A stretch of DNA of 64,000 bases from [Eubacterium] eligens ATCC 27750. Its GTDB lineage: Bacteria; Bacillota; Clostridia; Lachnospirales; Lachnospiraceae. Below the pieces are notes generated by a model. That model did not search any database and had not been told where the DNA came from. It saw only the letters and a program-made list of their open reading frames with translations. Shown in pieces: positions 25,914 to 33,954 of the stretch. Positions within the stretch are counted from its first letter, which is position 1. Every line of letters begins with the position of its first letter. The stretch lies in the NCBI RefSeq assembly GCF_000146185.1, contig NC_012778.1, forward strand, positions 348,501 to 412,500, written 5' to 3'. A program made the position numbers and the translations under genes.

Positions 25914-27266
25914 ATGGATTCAATTAATATGTGCTACGAAATGTGTGATTATATAGAGCAGAATGGCATTGTGAAGCTGGTAGGAAATACAAGGCTCCGC
26001 GACAATCTTAAGAAGGAGTTTCTGCATTTTCTAATATATATATCAATGATAGATGAAAGGTACGGCGAGCAGGAAAAAGCATTTATAAAGAAGAAGCTGG
26101 GGTTTGAGGTCAGTGCCTTAATGGCGGCTGATATTAAGAACCGCAACATGCTTGGAGCAGGCTATATTACAAAAATGCCAGAGACATTTAAGTATTTTAT
26201 ACTTGCCAATGCAGGCCACAAGATTAAGAACGACAGATACGACAACAAAGAGGCGCGGACGCTGGCAGAAAGCTACAGGAAGCTCGGACAGGAATATCTG
26301 GCTGCGAATACTGAAAGCACCGAGGTCGAGATAAATGTTTTATCATCATACTGTGTGATGCTGGACGAGAATCTTAAATCATACGGTCTGCTGCGTCCTG
26401 ATTACAAGAGTGTGACAATACAGGCAGAGACAGAAGATGACGAAAAGCCGGACGCTGATGAACTAATTGCAGAACTTAATTCACTGACGGGACTTACTGC
26501 AGTTAAAGAAGATGTCAATGCACTTATTAATCTTCTTAAAGTTCAGAAAATGCGTGAGCAGATGGGAATGAAGCAGACAAGCGTCAACAAACACCTTGTA
26601 TTCATGGGAAATCCAGGAACAGGAAAGACGACAGTTGCAAGACTGCTTGCCAGAATATATAAGGCAATAGGGGCAATCTCAAAAGGACATCTTGTGGAAG
26701 TAGACCGTTCAGGACTTGTGTGTGGTTACATAGGTCAGACAGTGACGAAGACTGCAGAGGTAATAGAATCAGCACTTGGAGGAGTCCTGTTCATAGACGA
26801 AGCATATACACTTACTAATGGAAAAGGTCAGGGCGATTTCGGACAGGAAGCTGTAGACACATTATTAAAAGGAATGGAAGACCACAGAGATGATTTAGTT
26901 GTAATAGTGGCAGGTTATACAGAACTGATGGAGGAATTCTTAGATTCCAATCCGGGACTGCGTTCAAGATTTAATAAATTCATTAACTTCGAGGATTATA
27001 CAGCCGAGGAAGAGGTTGAGATACTTATAAACAACTGCAAGAAACAGGAATACATGCTTTCCCGTGATGCGCTTGAGGAAGCAAGAAGATTCTTTACAGA
27101 CCGGGTAGCCGATAAGCCAGAAGGCTATGCTAACGCAAGAGATGTAAGAAACTATCTCGAAAAAGCCATATCCAATCAGGCAACAAGGATAGTTGGACTT
27201 AAGGATGTGGATAAGAATATACTGGCGATGCTGGAGAAAGAGGATCTGGTAGGGATTGAGTTGTGA
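25914..27266 (+). CDS. CbbX/SpoVK-like AAA+ ATPase with helical N-terminal domain
   Basis: 450 aa. Residues 1-160 are a helical domain with acidic and Lys-rich helices, like the TerB-type or tetratricopeptide-like modules fused to such ATPases. Residues about 185-450 are the AAA core: Walker A GNPGTGKTT, Walker B GVLFIDEAYTL, sensor 1 VIVAGYTELM, and arginine finger NPGLRSRF. Relatives include CbbX (Rubisco activase), SpoVK and the type VII secretion ATPase EccA. No Rubisco or ESX gene is seen, so the remodelled partner may be one of the two upstream membrane proteins. The gap to the TPM gene is 31 bases. Confidence 0.87.
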   Translation: MDSINMCYEMCDYIEQNGIVKLVGNTRLRDNLKKEFLHFLIYISMIDERYGEQEKAFIKKKLGFEVSALMAADIKNRNMLGAGYITKMPETFKYFILANAGHKIKNDRYDNKEARTLAESYRKLGQEYLAANTESTEVEINVLSSYCVMLDENLKSYGLLRPDYKSVTIQAETEDDEKPDADELIAELNSLTGLTAVKEDVNALINLLKVQKMREQMGMKQTSVNKHLVFMGNPGTGKTTVARLLARIYKAIGAISKGHLVEVDRSGLVCGYIGQTVTKTAEVIESALGGVLFIDEAYTLTNGKGQGDFGQEAVDTLLKGMEDHRDDLVVIVAGYTELMEEFLDSNPGLRSRFNKFINFEDYTAEEEVEILINNCKKQEYMLSRDALEEARRFFTDRVADKPEGYANARDVRNYLEKAISNQATRIVGLKDVDKNILAMLEKEDLVGIEL

Positions 27267-27270
27267 CATA

Positions 27271-27497
27271 CGGGAGGTTGTGGCAGACGGACGCGGCAGG
27301 CGGGTGGATAGTGTCATTTTCAGACACGCTCTCGCTCGGTGAAAAACGCAGCTGTACTAAATTCACTGGTTTGCCGCATAAAATGCGGCTCCCAGCTCAT
27401 TAAGTGCAGGCGTTTTTCAACGGTCTGAAACTAACACTATCCACCCGACCGCCGCTCACTTCGCCAGCGCCTCCAGATGTCGCAAGCTCATCTGGAG
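27271..27497. repeat. Structured repeat element, copy A
   Basis: An imperfect palindrome centred on a core of about 145 bases. A perfect 14-bp terminal inverted repeat (27301-27314 with 27434-27447) continues outward with GCGGC/GCCGC (27293-27297, 27451-27455). Inside are GAAAAACGC/GCGTTTTTC (27341-27349, 27410-27418) and the hairpin GCCGCAT-AAA-ATGCGGC (27373-27389). A satellite hairpin CTCCAGATG/CATCTGGAG follows at 27471-27497. The 144 bases from 27303 differ from copy B at only five positions. It fills most of the gap before the histidine phosphatase gene; the rest (27498-27626) shows only a short direct repeat, GATGAAGTC (about 27530 and 27592). Confidence 0.85.
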
Positions 27498-27626
27498 GGG
27501 GAGTGGATTTTAGCGTGTAGGGAAGGTTTGATGAAGTCCAAAAGGGAAGCTGAAGCGTGGCGGATTGGACGTTGAAGCGGGGAGAGGGCATGATGAAGTC
27601 TAAAAAGGCAAGAGAGGAGAAACACG

Positions 27627-28163
27627 ATGGGAATAGTGTATTTTACAAGGCATGGTCAGACTGTCTGGAATGTTGAGAATAAGATATGTGGGGCGACGGA
27701 TTCGCCGCTCACAGAGTTGGGGCATGAACAGGCTGTAGAATTGGGGAAAAGAATTCTGTCAGAGGGAATACATATAGATGAAATCCTGTATTCGCCACTT
27801 ATAAGAGCGAAAGCTACAGCACTTCATGTATCTGAGATTACAGGAATACCAGCGCGCGAAGAGATAAGACTTAAGGAACAGAATTTCGGTAAATACGAAT
27901 CAACTCCAAGAGATGGAGAAGAATTTGCTAAAGCCAAATGTAACTTTATATGCAGCTTTGATGGAGGAGAGACAATGCTTCATCTTGCACAGCGCATTTA
28001 TAATCTGATTGACGATATAAAGGCGCAGCCTGATAAAACATATCTTTTAGTTGCACATAATGGAATTGCACGAATGGTAAAGTCATATTTTGAGGATATG
28101 GGAAATGAGGAGTTTTCGGCTTTTAAGATAAAGAATTGCGAGATATTGAAGTTTGAGTTTTAA
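27627..28163 (+). CDS. Histidine phosphatase family protein (phosphoglycerate mutase-like)
   Basis: 178 aa, cytoplasmic. The phosphohistidine motif YFTRHGQTVWN at the N-terminus, then TDSPLTELGHEQA, EQNFGKYE and VAHNGIARM (second catalytic His), define the branch that includes GpmB, CobC and broad-range phosphatases. The acid/base residue is probably the Glu in LKEQNFG. The substrate cannot be stated. The gene is flanked on both sides by copies of the same structured repeat in direct orientation, so it may have been moved or captured with them. AGAGGAG precedes the ATG. Confidence 0.88.
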   Translation: MGIVYFTRHGQTVWNVENKICGATDSPLTELGHEQAVELGKRILSEGIHIDEILYSPLIRAKATALHVSEITGIPAREEIRLKEQNFGKYESTPRDGEEFAKAKCNFICSFDGGETMLHLAQRIYNLIDDIKAQPDKTYLLVAHNGIARMVKSYFEDMGNEEFSAFKIKNCEILKFEF

Positions 28164-28171
28164 GATTGACG

Positions 28172-28400
28172 TCTGGGAGGTGGTGGCGGACGGACGCGGC
28201 GGGCAGGTGGATAGTGTCATTTTCAGACACGCTCCCGCTCGGTGAAAAACGCAGCTGTACTAAATTCGTTGGTTTGCCGCATAAAATGCGGCTCCCAGCT
28301 CATTAAGTGCAGGCGTTTTTCAACGGTATGAAACCAACACTATCCACCCGCCCGCCGCTTACTTCGCCCCCTCCCAGATGTCACAGGCTTATTTGGGAGG
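28172..28400. repeat. Structured repeat element, copy B (direct to A)
   Basis: Same layout as copy A. The outer arms TCTGGGAGG (28172-28180) and CCTCCCAGA (28370-28378) pair. A 22-bp inverted repeat with one mismatch (28196-28217 with 28337-28358) closes the core. The internal stem and the GCCGCAT hairpin are identical to copy A. The satellite hairpin CTCCCAGAT/ATTTGGGAG at 28371-28399 differs from copy A in both arms, so pairing is kept. Confidence 0.85.
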
Positions 28401-28450
28401 AGATGTGATGCCGGCAGGTTTACGACACCGTGCAGTGCTGAGAAAGCCAG

Positions 28451-28618
28451 CCGTGTTAATTATGTATATTCCCCGACACAGACCGTTGGAAAACGTCGGC
28501 ACTTAACGAGCCTGAGAAGCCGCGTAAAGCGGCGCACGACAAGGCGAGTTTAGTACCGTTACGTTTTCCACCGAGCGGGAGCGTGTCTGGGGAGGGAAAT
28601 ATACATAATTAACGCGGA
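28451..28618. repeat. Structured repeat element, copy C (inverted and diverged)
   Basis: In reverse orientation to A and B. The closing arms are new in sequence: GTTAATTATGTATATT (28455-28470) with its exact complement at 28598-28613. The core keeps CACTTAA(C)GAGC, GA(G)TTTAGTAC and CACCGAGCG(G)GAGCG, while its stem GGAAAACGT/ACGTTTTCC (28488-28496, 28561-28569) and hairpin GCCGC-GTAAA-GCGGC (28519-28533) differ from A/B by paired changes. This shows that the fold is conserved. Confidence 0.8.
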
Positions 28619-28649
28619 GTCCGTCTCTCACAATTTACAAAAACAAAAC

Positions 28650-28678
28650 TAGACCGAAATATTACTTTGCGTTATAAT
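28650..28678 (+). promoter_or_regulatory. Probable promoter for the surface protein gene
   Basis: TAGACC (28650-28655), a 17-base spacer, TATAAT (28673-28678), 46 bases before the chosen ATG at 28724. It overlaps the longer in-frame TTG start, which argues against that start. Confidence 0.6.
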
Positions 28679-28723
28679 CAGACAGCGAAAGATGCAAATA
28701 TATCAGAAGAAAGAGGCATAAAA

Positions 28724-30151
28724 ATGTTTAATAAATCAATTATAAAAAAGGCAGCGGCGATAGCAGCAGTAATACTTGCAGTGACAGCACTTCCGACTAA
28801 TATGACGAAGGCAGATACACAAACATCAGGAAGTACCGTAAGCCAGACAACATCAGAATACACAGAAATCCGAACAGCGTCAGAACTTGTGGAAGCAGCT
28901 AAGAGTGCGTCAGGAAATTATAAACTGATGACAGATATAGATATGACAGGAGTTGAGTGGACGCCATGGGATTTTTCGGGAACATTTGACGGTAACGGAC
29001 ACAGCATACTTAACCTGTCAGTAAAGACAGTAAGCAAGAAGACAATGAAGACCTATGACGGCAACAGAAAAGAGTACAAAACATACGGCGCAGGCTTCTT
29101 TGGGGTGCTTACAGGTGCGAAAGTAACAGGACTGGATATATATGGAGCAAGAATTGAGATTACTACAACGGAACCATGTTTTGCGGCACCAATAGCAGGG
29201 CTTGCAGACGACAGCGACATATCAGACTGTATAATTAAGGATACATATGTGTCACTCACAGATTCAGCTAAAATGTGGGGAACAGGCGGAATCGCTGGAT
29301 TTGGAAGCGGCAATCTTGATAATATTACTACAGATGTGACACTTGTATGTGTAGATACAGACGCAGCGGTCAGGGACGAGCAGTTCATGGGAGGCGCGTA
29401 TGCAGCAGGTTTCCTTAATATAAGGAATTGTTCTATAACAATAGATGGATATGATTCAGACCACGGATATGTGCATGATGGCGGACTTGTCGGCATGTAT
29501 ATGGTATATCCATTGGAACTGTCAAAGACATATCAGGGCGAAGTGCTTAACAACAAAGTTAAGGGAATGATAACATTTTTCGAAGACAATACAGACCGCC
29601 GTGCATACTGTCAGGCAAATATGGGTGAGGTCATGAACTGGACATATGCATATTCAGGCTTCACATCAGATTTTAAGAGAAATGAGACATATGATTATTC
29701 AGTGACACTGCTTCCGGAAATGTGCAGCAATCCTTCATACACAGATGTAGTGACAGAAGCAACAGCATCAGACTTTGGATACACAACACACACCTGCAGT
29801 ACATGTGGCTACACATATTCAGACACTTACACAATACATGAGCATAAGGTCGACAGTTACAGCGTGGTAAAGGAAGCAGCCAGCACAGACAAGAAAGACG
29901 GAATAGAGGCAGGAACATGCAGCCTGTGCAATCAGACAGTTTACAGGGAATATGCTGCAAATGTAGTAACAGACGATAATACACAGGCAACAGACAATAA
30001 AGCATCAGGCACGGCTGTCAAAAAAGGAATGAAAGAAAGTACAGCAGTATTTGCAGTAATATTGGTGGTAATAGTTATTGTAATAATTATAACAGTAGTC
30101 ATGATGGTACAGAATAATAAAAGAAAAAGAAGATATAACAGACGCAGATAG
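28724..30151 (+). CDS. Secreted beta-helix-type surface protein with C-terminal membrane anchor
   Basis: 475 aa. The signal peptide is about residues 1-32 (MFNKSIIKKAAAIAAVILA...). The body has GLUG-like beta-solenoid strands (YKLMTDIDMTGVEWTPW, GTFDGNGHSILNLS, GAGFFGVLTGAKVTGLDIYG, GTGGIAGFGSGNLDNI). Near the C-terminus two CxxC pairs (CSTCGY, CSLCNQ) resemble the Cys-rich repeats of clostridial surface proteins. A membrane helix and the tail NKRKRRYNRRR anchor it. There is no sortase motif. Its role is unknown, possibly adhesion or a cell-wall function. A weak AAAGAGG ribosome site is present. Confidence 0.72.
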   Translation: MFNKSIIKKAAAIAAVILAVTALPTNMTKADTQTSGSTVSQTTSEYTEIRTASELVEAAKSASGNYKLMTDIDMTGVEWTPWDFSGTFDGNGHSILNLSVKTVSKKTMKTYDGNRKEYKTYGAGFFGVLTGAKVTGLDIYGARIEITTTEPCFAAPIAGLADDSDISDCIIKDTYVSLTDSAKMWGTGGIAGFGSGNLDNITTDVTLVCVDTDAAVRDEQFMGGAYAAGFLNIRNCSITIDGYDSDHGYVHDGGLVGMYMVYPLELSKTYQGEVLNNKVKGMITFFEDNTDRRAYCQANMGEVMNWTYAYSGFTSDFKRNETYDYSVTLLPEMCSNPSYTDVVTEATASDFGYTTHTCSTCGYTYSDTYTIHEHKVDSYSVVKEAASTDKKDGIEAGTCSLCNQTVYREYAANVVTDDNTQATDNKASGTAVKKGMKESTAVFAVILVVIVIVIIITVVMMVQNNKRKRRYNRRR

Positions 30152-30163
30152 AAGGGAGCAGTT

Positions 30164-31495
30164 ATGGAAGAGAACACATTTATAAATGTATCAAAAGATA
30201 TGATGTCGTTCATAGAAAAAAGTCCTACAGCATTTCATGTAACGGCGAATTTTATGGATTTGCTGGACGATGCCGGATTTGTGCGCCTTAACGAAAGGGA
30301 CAGATGGCATCTTATATCTGGCGGCAAATACTACGCTACAAGAAACGATTCTTCCATAATAGCATTCAGGATGCCTGCCACAGAGGGTTTTGCTAATTAC
30401 CAGATTGCAGCCGCACACAGTGATTCACCGTCATTTAAGGTAAAAGAGAATCCTGAGCTGACACCGGACAAGAATTACGTTTCGTTAAATGTGGAAAAAT
30501 ACGGCGGCATGCTTATGGCACCGTGGTTTGACCGGCCTCTTTCGGTTGCTGGAAGGGCAATAGTAAGAGAAGGTGCAGTATTAAAGCCTGTCCTTGTAAA
30601 TGTAGACAGGGATTTATGCATAATACCAAATCTTGCAATTCACATGAACAGGGAAGCCAACACAGGGCTTAATTATAATGCACAGAAGGATATGATACCG
30701 CTTATAGGAGAGGCAGAATCCAAAGGGCTTTTTGACAGCATAATAGCAGACGCTGCACAGACAGATAAAGAGTCAGTGATAAGCAGTGATCTGTTTCTGT
30801 ATAACAGACAGGCAGGAACTATATGGGGTGCGGATAATGAATTTATATCAGCACCAAGACTTGATGATGTGATGTGTGCATATTCATGCATGAACGCGCT
30901 TATAGACAGTGATGAGAGCAACCAGGAAAGCGTTGCGGTATGTGCGGTATTTGACAATGAAGAGGTTGGCAGCAGCACCAAGCAGGGAGCAGATTCAACA
31001 TTTTTATCAGATGTGCTTATGCGTATAGCTGCGTGTGCCGGCAAGGATAATGAGGATTATATAAGGGCGTGTGCAGGTTCTTTCATGCTTTCAGCGGACA
31101 ATGCGCATGCGGTTCATCCTAATTATCAGGAGAAAGCTGATCCGACTAACAGACCTCATATGAACAAAGGTATAGTCATCAAATACAATGCCAACCAGAA
31201 ATACACAACAGATGCGGTTTCTGCGGCAATATTTAAAGAAATATGTACAAGAGCGGGAGTTCCGACACAGGAATTTGCTAACCGTTCAGATATTCCGGGT
31301 GGTTCAACACTTGGAAATATAGCTAACTGCCATGTGTCAATGAACACAGTAGATATCGGGCTTGCGCAGCTTGCAATGCACTCACCTTACGAGACAGCAG
31401 GAATTATGGACACAGAATACATGATAAAGGCAGTAAAAGAATTTTTCGAGACAGCCATTGTGACTAACAGCAACGGCACATTTACATTAGAATAA
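30164..31495 (+). CDS. apeB: M18 family aminopeptidase
   Basis: 443 aa, cytoplasmic dinuclear zinc aminopeptidase of the aspartyl-aminopeptidase family. Metal and catalytic motifs: AAAHSDSPSFK (His), FDNEEVGSSTKQGA (Glu pair) and the segment SADNAHAVHPNY with a further His. It trims acidic or neutral residues from peptide N-termini. GGGAG precedes the ATG. It starts 12 bases after the surface protein gene and 16 bases before dus, so it may be co-transcribed with both. Confidence 0.93.
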   Translation: MEENTFINVSKDMMSFIEKSPTAFHVTANFMDLLDDAGFVRLNERDRWHLISGGKYYATRNDSSIIAFRMPATEGFANYQIAAAHSDSPSFKVKENPELTPDKNYVSLNVEKYGGMLMAPWFDRPLSVAGRAIVREGAVLKPVLVNVDRDLCIIPNLAIHMNREANTGLNYNAQKDMIPLIGEAESKGLFDSIIADAAQTDKESVISSDLFLYNRQAGTIWGADNEFISAPRLDDVMCAYSCMNALIDSDESNQESVAVCAVFDNEEVGSSTKQGADSTFLSDVLMRIAACAGKDNEDYIRACAGSFMLSADNAHAVHPNYQEKADPTNRPHMNKGIVIKYNANQKYTTDAVSAAIFKEICTRAGVPTQEFANRSDIPGGSTLGNIANCHVSMNTVDIGLAQLAMHSPYETAGIMDTEYMIKAVKEFFETAIVTNSNGTFTLE

Positions 31496-31511
31496 CAGAA
31501 AGATACAGTAT

Positions 31512-32531
31512 ATGAGCAATACTATATATATGGCCCCAATGGAGGGGCTTACAGATTTTACATACCGTAACGCCTACGAGAAAACATTTGGAAAAGGCAG
31601 AATTACAAAATATTTTACACCGTTTATCTCACCTAATAAGTCAGAGAATTTTCTTGCAAGAGAGATAAGGGACATAGACCGCGGGCATAATAAGGATACA
31701 TATACGGTTGTACAGGTCATGACTAATGAAGCTAAGGATTTTATATGGACAGCAAAAATGCTTTATGAAAAATACGGCTACAGCGAGATTAATCTTAATG
31801 CCGGCTGTCCGTCAGGCACAGTTGTTTCAAAGGATAAAGGCTCAGGAATGCTTCGCGACACAGAAAAGCTCGACCGTTTTCTTGATGAGGTGTTTGAGGA
31901 TGCATTTATAAGAGAGAATATTAAGGTTTCGGTCAAGACACGAATCGGTGTTGAAGATGATGACAGTTTTCCACAGATAATGGAGGTGTATAATTCTTAT
32001 CCTCTTGAGGAACTTATTGTTCATCCGAGAGTGCGTACAGATTATTACAGAAATGAGCTGCATCTTGACGCTTTCCGTTATGCTGTTGATAACAGCAGGA
32101 ATAAATTAGTGCTTAACGGAGATATATTTACAAGGAAGAATTTCCTTGAAATGAAGGAGATGTTTCCGGAGGTTGATACATTTATGCTTGGAAGAGGGCT
32201 TATCGCGGACCCCGGACTGATTAATGTATTAACAGATGATAATCCTCAGGCGATGGTGCGGGACCTTAATGCAGACAAGAAGCTGATGAAAGAGCTTCAC
32301 GACCTTGTATACGCAGCCCGCACAGCCATAATGCCGGGAGATACACATGCCATACACAGAATGAAAGAAATGTGGTGTTATATGGAATATGTGTTTGATG
32401 ACTGCAAAAAAGAAATCAAGGCAATCAAGAAATCCCAGAGAATGGCTGATTACAAGGCTGCAGTTGATGTGTTCTTCAACAAGGCAATGCTTGTTGAAAG
32501 AAAGAATATTATATTTTCAAAAAAATTCTAA
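31512..32531 (+). CDS. dus: tRNA-dihydrouridine synthase family protein
   Basis: 339 aa, FMN enzyme that reduces uridines in tRNA D-loops. Motifs: MAPMEGLTDFTYR at the N-terminus (FMN binding), INLNAGCPSGTVV with the catalytic Cys, KVSVKTRIG, VHPRVRTDYY and LNGDIFT. The ribosome site is weak. It follows the M18 peptidase gene closely. The terminator downstream overlaps the end of the convergent dehydrogenase gene. Confidence 0.94.
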   Translation: MSNTIYMAPMEGLTDFTYRNAYEKTFGKGRITKYFTPFISPNKSENFLAREIRDIDRGHNKDTYTVVQVMTNEAKDFIWTAKMLYEKYGYSEINLNAGCPSGTVVSKDKGSGMLRDTEKLDRFLDEVFEDAFIRENIKVSVKTRIGVEDDDSFPQIMEVYNSYPLEELIVHPRVRTDYYRNELHLDAFRYAVDNSRNKLVLNGDIFTRKNFLEMKEMFPEVDTFMLGRGLIADPGLINVLTDDNPQAMVRDLNADKKLMKELHDLVYAARTAIMPGDTHAIHRMKEMWCYMEYVFDDCKKEIKAIKKSQRMADYKAAVDVFFNKAMLVERKNIIFSKKF

Positions 32532-32537
32532 ATCAGT

Positions 32538-32575
32538 GACAGGCAGTATCATATCAGATATTGTCTGTCTTCTTT
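32538..32575 (+). terminator. Terminator after dus, overlapping the end of the convergent gene
   Basis: GACAGGCAGTATC (32538-32550) pairs with GATATTGTCTGTC (32557-32569) with wobble pairs, then TTCTTTTT. It includes the last codons of the minus-strand dehydrogenase. Confidence 0.75.
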
Positions 32576-33318
32576 TTCTGCTGGTGACCTGTCATAAAGG
32601 CAAGCACCTGTCTTGGCAGGAATCTGCTGCCAAAAACTCCGGCTTTCATTGTAAATGTCGGAATAATGGTAAGTTTGCCTGTAAACATTTTACAAAGTGC
32701 ATAATAGGCGCAGTAATCAGCAGGAATTCCGGATAATGCGAACTTTACATTGGCAACATTGTTGAAGTTGGTATCAACAGGACCTGGACAGAGCATGCTT
32801 ATGTGAACGTTACTCTTTAAGTCGCGCAGTTCCCCGTGGATTGCAGTGGTAAGGCTTGTCACATATGCTTTGGTTGCATAATAGGTAGACATATAAGGTC
32901 CACCCGGAAGCAGTCCGGCACTTGATGCAACATTCATGATGTAGCCCCTGTCACGCTGTATAAAGCCTGGAAGTACGGCCTTTGTAAGTATATGCACAGC
33001 TTTAATATTGACATTAATCATGTTAATGTCATTCTTAAGCTTAGTTTCTGTGAATTCACCAAGTTCTCCGAACCCGGCATTATTAATCATAATATCAAGT
33101 GGATACTGACGAAGCTTCCTTCCAAGCTTTACGCACGATTTCTCATCAGACAAGTCACATGTGATACATTTGCATCTGACAGCAACATTGTTAGCAATTT
33201 CGTGAAGCGCGTCTGTGTTTCTTCCGACCAGAATCAGGTCATATTCAAGGTCTGAAAGCAGATATGCAAATTCTTTTCCAATGCCGGAAGATGCTCCGGT
33301 AATACAAGCAAGTTTCAT
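32554..33318 (-). CDS. Short-chain dehydrogenase/reductase
   Basis: 254 aa, Rossmann-fold NAD(P)-dependent oxidoreductase. Cofactor motif ITGASSGIG (about residues 6-14), NNAG structural motif, and catalytic YxxxK in STYYATKAYV with the Ser in NVASSAG. A basic C-terminus (QQKKKTDNI). The substrate is unknown. AGGAG lies 7 bases before the ATG. The 600-bp region upstream of its start holds the CCTATA/TATAGG units. Confidence 0.9.
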   Translation of the reverse strand: MKLACITGASSGIGKEFAYLLSDLEYDLILVGRNTDALHEIANNVAVRCKCITCDLSDEKSCVKLGRKLRQYPLDIMINNAGFGELGEFTETKLKNDINMINVNIKAVHILTKAVLPGFIQRDRGYIMNVASSAGLLPGGPYMSTYYATKAYVTSLTTAIHGELRDLKSNVHISMLCPGPVDTNFNNVANVKFALSGIPADYCAYYALCKMFTGKLTIIPTFTMKAGVFGSRFLPRQVLAFMTGHQQKKKTDNI

Positions 33319-33370
33319 AAGAAGACTCCTTTCTTTTCGCTAGGCTATCCATACATTTTTCTGTTTTCTG

Positions 33371-33396
33371 ATTTCACAGACATTTATCTGTGAAAT
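33371..33396. repeat. Short perfect hairpin
   Basis: ATTTCACAGA and TCTGTGAAAT form a perfect 10-bp stem with a 6-base loop, just upstream of the dehydrogenase start and next to the CCTATA array. No T-run follows on either strand. Confidence 0.6.
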
Positions 33397-33431
33397 ACTT
33401 GCGCAGTATTGTCAGAGAATATTGAGAAAAA

Positions 33432-33727
33432 CCTATAAGAAGATATTATTTCTTTTGTTTATAGGCAGAAATAGTATGATTCCTGCTCATAAAGCGCAGA
33501 TTTCACTGTAAATACCTATAGATGACATAAAACTGTGTTGTTTATAGGTGGTTTTCAGCTTTCTGGCAAGGATAATGTTTGGTGAGATAGAAAAAAGTGC
33601 AGGGAGTACCTATAAGCTGTCAGAATATACGACTACCTATAGGTATCACGACAAAAAAATCATACCATACAACTCTTCATCAATAATAATATGCCTATAA
33701 ATTTTGAAACATAGATATCCTTATAGG
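33432..33727. repeat. Array of four CCTATA...TATAGG inverted units
   Basis: Units at 33432-33465, 33515-33548, 33609-33643 and 33694-33727 each start CCTATA and end TATAGG, with lengths 34, 34, 35 and 34 bases. Their interiors differ except that units 1 and 2 share TTGTTTATAGG. Spacers are 49, 60 and 50 bases. Eight copies of a 6-mer in paired orientation in 300 bases is far above chance. No gene is seen here. It could be an operator array, partition-like site or recombination-site array. Confidence 0.7.
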
Positions 33728-33774
33728 AAATGTATAACAGCATTATAGCAGATTCATCCAATATATGCTACAAA

Positions 33775-33890
33775 ACCAGAGCCGGCACCAAGTCAGGCAC
33801 ACGACTGTCAGCCAGCCACTCGGCATCCAGCCGCACAAGCCCACCGCCCTCGCAATATAACATTGACACACCTCCCCGCCGGGCTTAAAA
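33775..33890. other. GC-rich intergenic segment of unknown nature
   Basis: A stretch of roughly 110 bases with clearly higher GC than the surroundings (for example GCCGGCACC, CAGCCAGCC, CCACCGCCC), between the CCTATA array and the next gene. It contains no open reading frame that looks real. It may be a decayed insertion or another structured element. Confidence 0.4.
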
Positions 33891-33891
33891 T
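33864..33891 (+). promoter_or_regulatory. Probable promoter for the YcxB-like gene
   Basis: TTGACA (33864-33869), a 16-base spacer, TAAAAT (33886-33891), about 65 bases before the ATG at 33955. Confidence 0.6.
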
Positions 33892-33954
33892 TATTCTTTA
33901 GATAAAGCCTGCTAAAGAGGCGTTCATAATGTAGTGTTATACAGGGAGGAATTG

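Noticed and set aside
27400..27591. Small minus-strand frame in repeat copy A
   Set aside because: It lies within the palindromic repeat and has no ribosome site or recognisable protein.
33432..33727. CRISPR-like array
   Set aside because: Only the 6-base ends of the units are conserved, interiors and lengths vary, and there are no cas genes, so CRISPR is not supported.
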